Source: an uncultured bacterium
GTDB taxonomy: Bacteria; Bacillota; Clostridia; Oscillospirales; Oscillospiraceae
Assembly (NCBI GenBank): GCA_948469375.1
Contig: CAOKLO010000019.1
Span: 1-53,210 of the forward strand
Reading direction: 5' to 3'
Length of the DNA: 53,210 bases
How positions within the stretch are numbered: position 1 is the stretch's first letter; every line of letters begins with the position of its first letter. Shown here one piece after another: positions 44,328 through 52,519 of this stretch. The translations under genes and the position numbers were made by a program. The notes beneath the pieces are model-generated. The model saw only the letters and a program-made list of their open reading frames with translations, had not been told where the DNA came from and ran no database searches.

Positions 44328-46067
44328 TCATTTACGCGCCAAGTAGTAGCTGAACTCGCTTTCGGTCAGGGCGTAGCCCTGAGCCTGTGCGGACTCCAGA
44401 ATGGCGTCCGGGTCCTCAAAGAGGGAGCTTTTGGACAGGAAAATATAGTCCGGCGTCTTGTCCGGGTTAAGCTGATAGTAGCACTCCAACCGGTCTAATG
44501 CAGCCTGATTTTCGCCGGAAATCCAACCGGAAAAGGTGGCGTACTCCATGGGATCGGCGGAGAGGCAGCACCAGGAGCGCTCGTTCAAAATCAGCAGCTT
44601 GCCCTGGGGGAGGCCCTTATAGACCTGCAGTTCCCCGTTGAGCCGTTCATAGACGCCGGCTCGGTATTCGGTGGTGCGGATGCCCCGTCCGGGGCCGTTT
44701 TGCAGCTGGCAGGTGAGGGCGGGGGGCGGATCATCCATGAAGCAGTGGTTTGCCTTGACGCGAATTTGAAGCAGCAGCAGGACGGCGGCGGTGAGCGCCG
44801 CGGCTCCAGCAGTACACCGGAGAATCAGGCCATTGTCAACTGCCTGATTCTGGCTTGCGCTCATTTCGGCCAGCAAGCGGCCCAAAAACAAAAAGCTGGC
44901 GGCGTTGGTCACGGCGCTGGCCATGGAAACGGCGTAAAAGAAGTTGTTGGAGCCCAGTGTGACGGCCACGGCGTAAACGATTCCGCCCAAAAACAGGGTG
45001 GCAAACAGCTCCCAAGGGGGCTTCTGGCACAGAAGAAAGGCGGTCAGGCCCACAAAAAGCATGGGGAGCATGATGGCATTATAATAGGTGTCCACCGCCT
45101 CGGACCAGAATAGGGCATAGCTGGCCAGCGTCAGCACACAGGAGGCGGTAAGATAGACCGCCCGCCGAGTTTTCCGCCCCCGGTCCAGCAGCAGGGCCAG
45201 CAGGAGGACCAAAAATCCGGTCAGTACGAACTGAAACAGCGGGTGGCAATGGACCAGGCCGTACCAGGCGTTTTGCAGCTTTACCAGGGGAGATATGCCC
45301 TGATGCTCCGGGTCGGAGAGAATGTAGGGCAGGTTATTCAGCACACCCCGGACGCCGCAGGTGCACAGGATATAGAGCAGAAACAGAGCGGCGACGGCGG
45401 CGGTTCCGGCGGTGAGCCACAGCAGGCGGGAGGGGGCCAGAATGCTGACGGCCCCATCGCCGGCGGGCCTTCGATGCCTCCACAGGGCGGAGAGCCCCAC
45501 CCCGGCGGCGTAAAGAAACCAGGCCGCCGCAAAATAGGGACAGCACAGCACGGCGGCGGCAAGGCACGCGCCGGACAACGCCCAGCACCACCGCTTTTCC
45601 GCAGCGGCAAGAAGGACGCCGGACAGCAGGATGAAATCCATGGCCATGGTGTTATAGCTTAGCGCCATGATGTCATAGGGGGCGAAAAGGAACCAGGACA
45701 GGGCGGCGGCGATGGAGGCCAGGCCGTATTTTTTGGTGCGCAGGTAGTAAAACAGCGACACCAGAGCGTGAAACACCACATAAGCATACCGCGCCGCCAG
45801 CAGGATGCCGTCGGTGGAGCCGGTGATGGTCCGATAAAGCCACACCAGCGGCGTGGTGATGAGCCCCGCCATCTGGGACACGTGCCATTCATCGGCAAAC
45901 AGCACATCGCCCATACTCAGCCGGTGGGGAATGGTGAGGTAGAAGGCGTCGTCATAGGACCCGAAGCCAAAAGGACACTTCCACAGAGCAAACACCAGCG
46001 CGGCACCAAAAAGGGCGGAAAAAATGATATCAAGCGGGGGCATTTTCAGCTTTTTCAAGTGTGACAA
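44328..46067 (-). CDS. GT-C-like polytopic membrane protein
   Basis: A 579-residue protein with about eleven to twelve membrane segments and a soluble C-terminal domain of about 130 residues. GSYDDAFYLTIPHRL with Asp39/Asp40 in the first outer loop resembles the catalytic acidic pair of GT-C glycosyltransferases using lipid-linked sugars. Family name uncertain. It follows the MTHFR fusion by 15 bp on the same strand, with no evident link to methionine synthesis. Confidence 0.65.
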   Translation of the reverse strand: MSHLKKLKMPPLDIIFSALFGAALVFALWKCPFGFGSYDDAFYLTIPHRLSMGDVLFADEWHVSQMAGLITTPLVWLYRTITGSTDGILLAARYAYVVFHALVSLFYYLRTKKYGLASIAAALSWFLFAPYDIMALSYNTMAMDFILLSGVLLAAAEKRWCWALSGACLAAAVLCCPYFAAAWFLYAAGVGLSALWRHRRPAGDGAVSILAPSRLLWLTAGTAAVAALFLLYILCTCGVRGVLNNLPYILSDPEHQGISPLVKLQNAWYGLVHCHPLFQFVLTGFLVLLLALLLDRGRKTRRAVYLTASCVLTLASYALFWSEAVDTYYNAIMLPMLFVGLTAFLLCQKPPWELFATLFLGGIVYAVAVTLGSNNFFYAVSMASAVTNAASFLFLGRLLAEMSASQNQAVDNGLILRCTAGAAALTAAVLLLLQIRVKANHCFMDDPPPALTCQLQNGPGRGIRTTEYRAGVYERLNGELQVYKGLPQGKLLILNERSWCCLSADPMEYATFSGWISGENQAALDRLECYYQLNPDKTPDYIFLSKSSLFEDPDAILESAQAQGYALTESEFSYYLARK

Positions 46068-46082
46068 GGGGGCCGTCCCTCC

Positions 46083-47840
46083 TTATTTGATCTCTGCCAT
46101 GATCCGGGCGATGAGGGCCACCCGGCGGAAGGGCGTCATAAGATACCAGCCGTCTGTGTAGGGGACCATGTCCCGGGCGGCCTTCACCGACAGGGATACC
46201 GCCAGCTCCTCAGCTTCCTCCCGGCTTTTGCCCTCGTAGCGCTTAACAATCTCCTCCGGCACGGACACGCCCGCCACCTCGTTGTTGAGAAACAGGGCGT
46301 TGCGGTGGCTGACAATGGGGAACACACCGCCCAAAATCTTTCCCTTCAACGTCTGACGGGCCAGGGCCAGGTTTTCCAGCGCCTGGGGGGAGTGCACCGG
46401 CTGGGTGAGGAACCCCGCCGCGCCGTATGCCTCTTTTTCCTGGGCCAGCTCTAACTGCTTGGAAAAGTTGACGGCGTTCAGGTTCAGCGCCCCGAAAATC
46501 TGGAAGGGGGTGGACAGCCCGTGGTCCACCAGCCCACTGACGTAAGCCATCAGCTTGCGGGAGTTGAAGTTGAACACGCTTTTCACCTCGTCCCGGTCCT
46601 GGGTGGGGATGGGGTCGCCGGTGACCAGCAAAGCGTTGTGCACGCCTTCCATGGACAGCCCCAGCAGCAGCGCCTTGGTGGCGTTCAGGTTGCGGTCCCG
46701 GCAGGTCAGGTGGGGAAGAGGCTCCACGCCGATTTCCCGGTGAATCTTGCAGGCCAGCAGGGAGCTGTCCGCCCGGGGACGGCCCACGGGGCAGTCCGCC
46801 ACGGTGACGGCGTCCGCTCCCGCGTCCCGCAGGACCCGGACGCCCTCCATAAACGCGGTTACATCATCGTCCGCCGGGGGGTCCAGCTCCACGGCAATGA
46901 CCCGCTGGCCAGATTCCAGCTTGTCCCGAAGGCGGTTCTGCCCCAGCCGCAGGCCGGACTTTTCCCGCGGCTGGGCGGGGAGGAGGGCGGAGGCTTTGGA
47001 GCGCTCCTGCAAGGCGCCACAGGCGCGGGCGATATGCTGGGGCTGTGTGCCGCAGCAGCCGCCCACAATGGCCGCGCCCGACTGGGCGATTTTCGCCAGC
47101 TGGGCGGCAAAATAGTCCGCCTGACCCTGGTATACCACCCGGCGCCCCAGTACGGTGGGATAGCCTGCGTTAGGCATAACGGACAGCGCCTTTCCGTTGA
47201 GGACGGACAGGTCCAGTCCCCGGACCAGCTCCAGCAGGTGGTGAGGCCCGGAGACGCAGTTGAAGCCCACGGCGTCCACCGCCTTCAGGGCGGCGGTGCG
47301 CTCGAACAGAGTGCGGGCAGAAAGACCCTCCCGGGTGATGCCGTCCGGGGCCGCAGCGAAGGACACCAGCAGGAAGGCGTCAGGACAGCGCTCCTTCAAA
47401 TGCTGCGCCAGCTGGGGGATGCCCTCGTCAGTGGGCAGAGTTTCCGCAATAAAATGGGTCAGTCCTTGCGCGAGAAAGAGGTCGGCGCGTTTACAGAAAA
47501 CCTCTCCAAGGCGGGCTGCGCCCTCCCCAGATGTGGGACCCAAATCTGCGAATACGTATGCGTCAACATCCCGGGTGGCATCCAGAGCGACGCGGCACCC
47601 GGCTTCAATGATGCGCCGGGCGGTGTCCTCGTCCCCGCTCACATCAAAGGTGTTGGTGCGGATGGCTTGGCAGCCCGCCTCCAAATAGGCGCGGTGAATG
47701 GCGGCGATTTCCTCCGGAGCGTCTAAATTTGCCAGCTCACAGCGGGCCTCGGCCCGATTGGGGCGGGAGGCGTAGAAGGTTCCCATGGCTCCGTCGAAGA
47801 GCAGGGGCCTGCCCTGTGCTAAAAAATCCCGAATATTCAT
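46083..47840 (-). CDS. Homocysteine S-methyltransferase-MTHFR fusion
   Basis: A 585-residue bifunctional protein. Residues 1-290 are a homocysteine methyltransferase barrel with Zn-binding Cys in GFNCVSG and GGCCGTQP. Residues about 300-585 are a 5,10-methylenetetrahydrofolate reductase (AVELDPPADDD, LLVTGDP, LNLNAVNFSKQLELAQEK, FLTQPV). It would make methyl-THF for MetH and may itself or with MetH methylate homocysteine. Its ATG overlaps the metH stop by four bases. Confidence 0.92.
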   Translation of the reverse strand: MNIRDFLAQGRPLLFDGAMGTFYASRPNRAEARCELANLDAPEEIAAIHRAYLEAGCQAIRTNTFDVSGDEDTARRIIEAGCRVALDATRDVDAYVFADLGPTSGEGAARLGEVFCKRADLFLAQGLTHFIAETLPTDEGIPQLAQHLKERCPDAFLLVSFAAAPDGITREGLSARTLFERTAALKAVDAVGFNCVSGPHHLLELVRGLDLSVLNGKALSVMPNAGYPTVLGRRVVYQGQADYFAAQLAKIAQSGAAIVGGCCGTQPQHIARACGALQERSKASALLPAQPREKSGLRLGQNRLRDKLESGQRVIAVELDPPADDDVTAFMEGVRVLRDAGADAVTVADCPVGRPRADSSLLACKIHREIGVEPLPHLTCRDRNLNATKALLLGLSMEGVHNALLVTGDPIPTQDRDEVKSVFNFNSRKLMAYVSGLVDHGLSTPFQIFGALNLNAVNFSKQLELAQEKEAYGAAGFLTQPVHSPQALENLALARQTLKGKILGGVFPIVSHRNALFLNNEVAGVSVPEEIVKRYEGKSREEAEELAVSLSVKAARDMVPYTDGWYLMTPFRRVALIARIMAEIK

Positions 47841-50203
47841 GAGCCAAACACTTTTCGGGCGATATCCACCGACTGACGGGCGTCTTTGGCGTAGTGGTCC
47901 GCCCCCATCTGGGCGGCATATTCCGGCGTCACCACCGCGCCGCCCACCCAGATCATTGGGGGACTTTCCAGGGTGTGCAGGAGTTTGATGGTTTCCTCCA
48001 TGGCAGGCAGAGTAGTGGTCATGAGGGCGGACAGGCCCACCAGAGAGATATTTTGGGCCCGGACAGTGTCCAGAATGACCTCCGGCGGCACATCCCGGCC
48101 CAGGTCCACGGCATCGTAGCCGTAGTTTTCCATCACGGTGCGCACGATGTTCTTGCCGATGTCGTGGATGTCGCCCTTGACGGTGGCGATGACGAATTTG
48201 CCCTTTTTCACCGGGGTCCCGCCCTTTTCGGCGATGGAGGTCTTGATGACCTCAAAGACGGACTGGGCCGCTTGAGCGGCGCTCAAAAGCTGGGGCAGGA
48301 AGGCTTTGCCCGACTCGTAGTCCGTCCCCACCTTGTCCAGGGCAGGGATGAGGCGCTGTTCCACGAGAGAAAGCTCGTCTTGGGTCTTTAGCGCTTCCCG
48401 GGCCAGTTTTCCGGCGTCGCCTTCCAGACCACGGGCAATGGAGTCCTCCAAGGTGAGGGTAGAACTGGAGGCGGCAGAAACGGTCTGCGCAGGGGCTCCG
48501 TCGGCAAAGCGGGCAATGTAGTCCCGACTGCCCGCATCCTCGCCAGACAGCACCTTGAACGCCGCTACGGCGTCCATGATCTCCCGCTGGTTGGGGTTAA
48601 TGATGGGCAGGGTCAGCCCCATCGCCAGGGCCTGAGTCAAAAAGCTGCGAGTGACGGCCACGCGATTGGGAAGCCCGAAGGAGATGTTGGATACCCCCAG
48701 CACCACCTGGAGCCCCAGCTCCTCCCGCACCATGCGCACGGCCTTCAGCGTCTCCGCCGCCTGCTCCTGTTGGGCGGACACGGTGAGGGTCAGGCAGTCG
48801 ATCCACACGTCCTCCGCCGGGATGCCGTAGCTGAAGGCCGCGTCCAAAATCCGCCGGGCGATGGCCACCCGGCCCTCGGCGGTCTGGGGGATGCCATTTT
48901 CGTCCAGGCACAGGCCCACCACGCTGGCCCCGTACTTTTTTACGATGGGCAGGATGCGGTCCAGTACCGCCTGCTCGCCGTTCACTGAGTTCACCGCCGC
49001 CTTGCCATTGTAGACCCGCAGGCCCGCCTCCAGCGCGCCGGCGTTGGTGGAGTCCAGCTGGAGGGGGAGCGCCACGGCGCTCTGGATTTTTTTCACCACC
49101 TGGGGCAGCATTGAGACCTCGTCTACCCCCGGATGGCCCACATTTACGTCCAGAATATCCGCGCCCGCGTCCTCCTGCTGGACGGCCATGTCCAGGATAT
49201 AGTCCAGGTCGTTTTCCAGCAGGGCCTGCTGGAAACGCTTCTTGCCAGTGGGGTTGACGCGCTCGCCGATGACCCGTACGCCGCTGAGTTTGCAGGGCGT
49301 CATAGCGGAGCAGACGAAGCCGGTGGACTCATATATCCTGGGTGCGGGAGTTTTGTCTTTCAGGGCGTTGGAGAGGGCCCGAATATAGTCCGGCGAGGTG
49401 CCGCAGCAGCCGCCGAATATGGTGACGCCTGCGTCCAGGCAGGGGAGCAGAGACCTGACAAATTCCTCCGGGCCCATGCTGTATTTCCCGGTGGCCGGGT
49501 CAGGCAGGCCTGCGTTGGGCTTGGCGATGACGGGCAGACGGGTGTTCTCGCACAGCTCTTTCAGCAGGGGGGCCAACAGGTCCGGCCCCAGGGAGCAGTT
49601 CAAGCCGATGGCATTTGCCCCCAGGCCCTCCAGTGTCCGGGCCATGGAGGGGATGGTGCAGCCGGTAAAGGTGCGGCCGTTCTGCTCAAAGGACATGGTG
49701 ACCAGCACGGGCAGGTTTGTGTTCTCCGTTACCGCCAGCAGAGCGGCTTTGGCCTCGTACAGGTCAGTCATGGTCTCGATGGATACCAGGTCCGCCCCGG
49801 CCTTTTCGCCCGCAATGGCCACCTCTTTGAAATACTCATAGGCCCGCTCAAAGGGTAAAGTGCCCAAAGGCTCCAGCAGTTCCCCCAGGGGGCCCATGTC
49901 CAGCGTCACCTTCACATCCGTCCCGGCGGCAGCATCTTTGGCGATAGCCACGGCGGCAGAAACCACCTCGTCCACTGTGCGGCCCGTCCCGGCCAGCTTG
50001 GGCGCGCTGGCCCCAAAGGTGTTGGCGCAGATGATCCGGCTGCCCGCCTCAATGTACTCCTGATAGATGGAGCGCAACAGGTCCGGGTTGGTAAAGTTCA
50101 GCAGCTCCGGCTTACCCCCCGGGGGCAGGCCGCGCTGCTGCAGGACAGTGCCCATAGCGCCGTCCAAAATGACGACGCCGTCGTATAAAAAATCAAGATC
50201 CAC
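47837..50203 (-). CDS. metH: Cobalamin-dependent methionine synthase, core form
   Basis: A 788-residue MetH holding the homocysteine domain (Zn Cys in LNCSLGP and FGGCCGTSP), the pterin domain (RVIGERVNPTGKKRFQ, LQLDSTNAGALEAGL), and the cobalamin cap and B12 domain with DIHDIGKN, His680 being the cobalt ligand. It ends right there: the AdoMet reactivation domain of the 1227-residue E. coli enzyme is missing, as in many Clostridia. The preceding gene supplies that domain. Overlaps it by 11 bases. Confidence 0.96.
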   Translation of the reverse strand: MDLDFLYDGVVILDGAMGTVLQQRGLPPGGKPELLNFTNPDLLRSIYQEYIEAGSRIICANTFGASAPKLAGTGRTVDEVVSAAVAIAKDAAAGTDVKVTLDMGPLGELLEPLGTLPFERAYEYFKEVAIAGEKAGADLVSIETMTDLYEAKAALLAVTENTNLPVLVTMSFEQNGRTFTGCTIPSMARTLEGLGANAIGLNCSLGPDLLAPLLKELCENTRLPVIAKPNAGLPDPATGKYSMGPEEFVRSLLPCLDAGVTIFGGCCGTSPDYIRALSNALKDKTPAPRIYESTGFVCSAMTPCKLSGVRVIGERVNPTGKKRFQQALLENDLDYILDMAVQQEDAGADILDVNVGHPGVDEVSMLPQVVKKIQSAVALPLQLDSTNAGALEAGLRVYNGKAAVNSVNGEQAVLDRILPIVKKYGASVVGLCLDENGIPQTAEGRVAIARRILDAAFSYGIPAEDVWIDCLTLTVSAQQEQAAETLKAVRMVREELGLQVVLGVSNISFGLPNRVAVTRSFLTQALAMGLTLPIINPNQREIMDAVAAFKVLSGEDAGSRDYIARFADGAPAQTVSAASSSTLTLEDSIARGLEGDAGKLAREALKTQDELSLVEQRLIPALDKVGTDYESGKAFLPQLLSAAQAAQSVFEVIKTSIAEKGGTPVKKGKFVIATVKGDIHDIGKNIVRTVMENYGYDAVDLGRDVPPEVILDTVRAQNISLVGLSALMTTTLPAMEETIKLLHTLESPPMIWVGGAVVTPEYAAQMGADHYAKDARQSVDIARKVFGS

Positions 50204-50852
50204 AGGTTTTTCCTCCCTTGCGGTATTGGCAATGCTCTTTCAGGGCGCAAAACCCACAGCCCCGGATAGGGGCGGGCTGGGGACGGTCCGACAAGCCGAT
50301 GACGGCGGTCACGGATTTGGATGGATTCATGAGAAAGCTGTCCGTCACCTGCACCCCCAGCCGCCGGGGGGCGTCCAGCAGGGCGCAGATATCTTTTTGC
50401 AGCGTCAACGGCAGGTCGCCGTAGCCGGGGCTAAACCGATCGGTGCGGTGCAGCTCCGGGAAACGGGCGGAGATCTCCTCCTCCGCGGCGTCACAGCCCG
50501 ATTCAACCCAGGCCGAGCCGCAGGCGTCCAGCATGGCCGCCCGGGCTATGCTCCGGGCCTGCTCCGCCCGCAAGAGCGCCTCGAAGCCCGCCCCCAGCGT
50601 GCAAACCAAAAGCACAGCCTGGGAGCACTCCCCCAGCATCCGCGCCGCCATCGCGCCGGGCAGAGTGAGGTCAATACCCTCCAGCGTGGGTCCCTCCTCT
50701 CGGAAGGATAGGGGGAACGCCCTCCAGATGTACCGGGGCGTCACCGAGCGGGCGAGCCTGTCCGCCACAGCGGACAATTCCGCATACAGGGCCGGCTCAG
50801 GCTGACCGCGCACGCCCAGATAGCGCAGAGGTTCGGACAATTCCAGCTTCAA
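50193..50852 (-). CDS. MetH activation-domain protein with Cys cluster
   Basis: A 219-residue stand-alone methionine synthase activation domain. The AdoMet-site signature RFSPGYGDLPLTLQ is clear, followed by GVQVTDSFLMNPSKSVTAVIG. At the end GCGFCALKEHC...C gives C-x2-C-x5-C-x8-C, not in E. coli MetH, which may bind an iron-sulfur cluster to deliver the electron for cob(II)alamin reduction. It heads the operon. A TATGAT -10 lies at 50890-50895 on the minus strand with a weak -35; the leader is too short for a SAM riboswitch. Confidence 0.92.
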   Translation of the reverse strand: MKLELSEPLRYLGVRGQPEPALYAELSAVADRLARSVTPRYIWRAFPLSFREEGPTLEGIDLTLPGAMAARMLGECSQAVLLVCTLGAGFEALLRAEQARSIARAAMLDACGSAWVESGCDAAEEEISARFPELHRTDRFSPGYGDLPLTLQKDICALLDAPRRLGVQVTDSFLMNPSKSVTAVIGLSDRPQPAPIRGCGFCALKEHCQYRKGGKTCGS

Positions 50853-50995
50853 GCATGCCGCCTTCTTCCTATTAAAACAGGTTCACTCTATCATACCGCA
50901 AATCAAACAAAAAATCTATGTAAAAATTGCTTGACTGTCCCAAAACTGGGGCGGTGGTCTCTGTACTTTTTGCTTCCAATATGCTATCATGAGTT

Positions 50996-51115
50996 TTAGC
51001 GGAGATAAAAACACAGTCCCCGTCGGGTAGTCGGGGCGCGGGAGTCCGCCCTCCCGCCAGTAACCTGCCTCCTTGGTTGTCCCTTCTCCGTGAGCATAAT
51101 TTAAGGAGGACAACT
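50996..51115 (+). ncRNA. yjdF-type riboswitch leader
   Basis: A structured leader directly before the yjdF gene. Two stable hairpins: CCCCG/CGGGG (about 51017-51036) and GCGGGAG/CTCCCGC (51038-51057). After them CCTCCTT (51066-51072) and GTTGTCC (51075-51081) can each pair with AAGGAGG and GGACAAC at the ribosome site (51103-51115). In Firmicutes yjdF genes are known to follow the yjdF motif RNA, which binds azaaromatic compounds and controls translation. The assignment rests on the gene plus this structure; a TATCAT -10 is at 50985-50990. Confidence 0.75.
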
Positions 51116-51119
51116 GAAT

Positions 51120-51539
51120 ATGAGCGTTTCCAGAGCAAGACTGACCGTGTGCTTCCAGCCGCCCTTCTGGGTGGCGCTGTACCAGCGGGAGGAGGGGGAC
51201 GGCTGCCGGGTGTGCAAAATCACCTTCGGCGGCGAGCCCCGAGACCAGGAGGTGCTGGACTACTTTCAGGCCCATTGGCGGGAGCTGGAGTTCAGCCCCC
51301 CGGTGAAGGGCGGGAGGGTCCCGGACCGGACCGTCAACCCGAAGCGGGCCAGGCGGGAGGCCAGAAGGGCCGTCCAGCCCACCGGGACGGGGACGAGGGC
51401 CCAGCAGGCGCTCCAGCTCCAGCGGGAGCAGCGGATCACGGAGCGCCGGACGGACTCCAAGGAGCGCCGGGAGGCGGAGCGGGAGCGGAAGCTGGCCCTC
51501 CGGCAGGAGAAGCGCAGGGAAAAGCACAAGGGGCACTAG
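51120..51539 (+). CDS. yjdF: YjdF-family protein (DUF2992)
   Basis: A 139-residue protein. The N-terminal 65 residues match the YjdF pattern (RARLTVCFQPPFWVALYQRE, KITFGGEPRDQEVLDYF). The rest is strongly basic and helical with many Arg/Glu pairs (QRITERRTDSKERREAERER), suggesting nucleic-acid or ribosome binding. The function of the family is not known; its riboswitch suggests handling of toxic aromatic compounds. AAGGAGG precedes the ATG. AAGGGGC/GCCCCTT (51528-51545) across the stop may end the transcript. Confidence 0.9.
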   Translation: MSVSRARLTVCFQPPFWVALYQREEGDGCRVCKITFGGEPRDQEVLDYFQAHWRELEFSPPVKGGRVPDRTVNPKRARREARRAVQPTGTGTRAQQALQLQREQRITERRTDSKERREAERERKLALRQEKRREKHKGH

Positions 51540-51633
51540 CCCCTTGCGCGTTTTCATGAGGGAGACGGATGGAGCATGTTTGACAGTTTTCAGGCTGTCA
51601 AAAAATAAATTAATGAGTATTTGCGATATTTGC

Positions 51634-51662
51634 GTGACAAGACGAAAGATATGTGGTAAACT
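51634..51662 (+). promoter_or_regulatory. Promoter of etfBA
   Basis: GTGACA (51634-51639), 17 bp, TAAACT (51657-51662), 38 bp before etfB. A TTTGACAG/CTGTCAAA hairpin (51579-51602) precedes it. Confidence 0.65.
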
Positions 51663-51700
51663 AAAGACTGCCCAAAAACTCAGATAGGAGGAAACCTAAG

Positions 51701-52504
51701 ATGAACATTCTCGTCTGTGTCAAGCAGGTGCCTGACACCACCGAGATCAAAATCGATCCGGTGAAGAACACCCTCATCCGTGACGGCGTCCCCAGCATCG
51801 TCAACCCCTTCGACGGTTACGCCCTGGAGGCGGCCGCCCGCATCAAGGACAAGAACCCCGATACCAAAATTGTGGTGCTGACCATGGGTCCCCCGCAGGC
51901 CACCGCGGCTATCAAGGAGTGCCTGGCCATCGCCGCCGACAAGGGCTACCTGGTATCCGGCCGTACCTTCGGCGGCTCCGACACCCTGGCCACCAGCTAC
52001 ATCCTGTATAACGCCGTGAAGAAGATCGAGGAGCTGGAGGGCAAGTTCGACGCCATCTTCTGCGGCAAGCAGGCCATCGACGGCGACACCGCTCAGGTGG
52101 GCCCGGAGCTGGCTGAGCATCTGGGCTATCCCCAGGTCACCTACGGCCTGGAGGCCGAGCTGGACGGCGATATGCTGAAGGTGAAGAAGGAAGTGGAGGA
52201 GGGCGTCGAGGTCATCGGCGTGAAGTTCCCCTGCCTGGTCACCTACACCAAGCCCGCTTGGGACCCCCGCTATCCCACCATCAAGCGGAAGATGGCTGCC
52301 AACCGTGCCGAGATCCCCGTGCTGGGCGACGACGCCTTCCCGGACATCGACACCACCCGCATCGGCCTGAAGGGCTCCCCCACCAACGTGAAGAAGACCT
52401 TCGTGCCCCAGAAGAAGACCGGCGGCGTGAAGATCAAGGAAGCCGACAACGAGACTTCCGCCAAGAAGCTGTTTGAGCTGCTCAGCGGCGCCAGCATTAT
52501 TTAA
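51701..52504 (+). CDS. etfB: Electron transfer flavoprotein beta subunit
   Basis: A 267-residue EtfB (MNILVCVKQVPDTTEIKID, DGYALEAAARIKD, FCGKQAIDGDTAQVGPELAE). The DGDTAQVGP stretch is the AMP/FAD-binding loop. In Clostridia EtfAB accepts electrons from acyl-CoA dehydrogenases or bifurcates NADH electrons to ferredoxin and crotonyl-CoA. AGGAGG upstream; etfA follows after 15 bp. Codon use is that of a highly expressed gene. No bcd gene is adjacent on the left. Confidence 0.96.
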   Translation: MNILVCVKQVPDTTEIKIDPVKNTLIRDGVPSIVNPFDGYALEAAARIKDKNPDTKIVVLTMGPPQATAAIKECLAIAADKGYLVSGRTFGGSDTLATSYILYNAVKKIEELEGKFDAIFCGKQAIDGDTAQVGPELAEHLGYPQVTYGLEAELDGDMLKVKKEVEEGVEVIGVKFPCLVTYTKPAWDPRYPTIKRKMAANRAEIPVLGDDAFPDIDTTRIGLKGSPTNVKKTFVPQKKTGGVKIKEADNETSAKKLFELLSGASII

Positions 52505-52519
52505 GGGAGGGGAAGCACA

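Noticed and set aside
50853-50900. SAM or cobalamin riboswitch before the metH operon
   Set aside because: The leader from the likely -10 to the start codon is only about 30 nt and shows no such structure.
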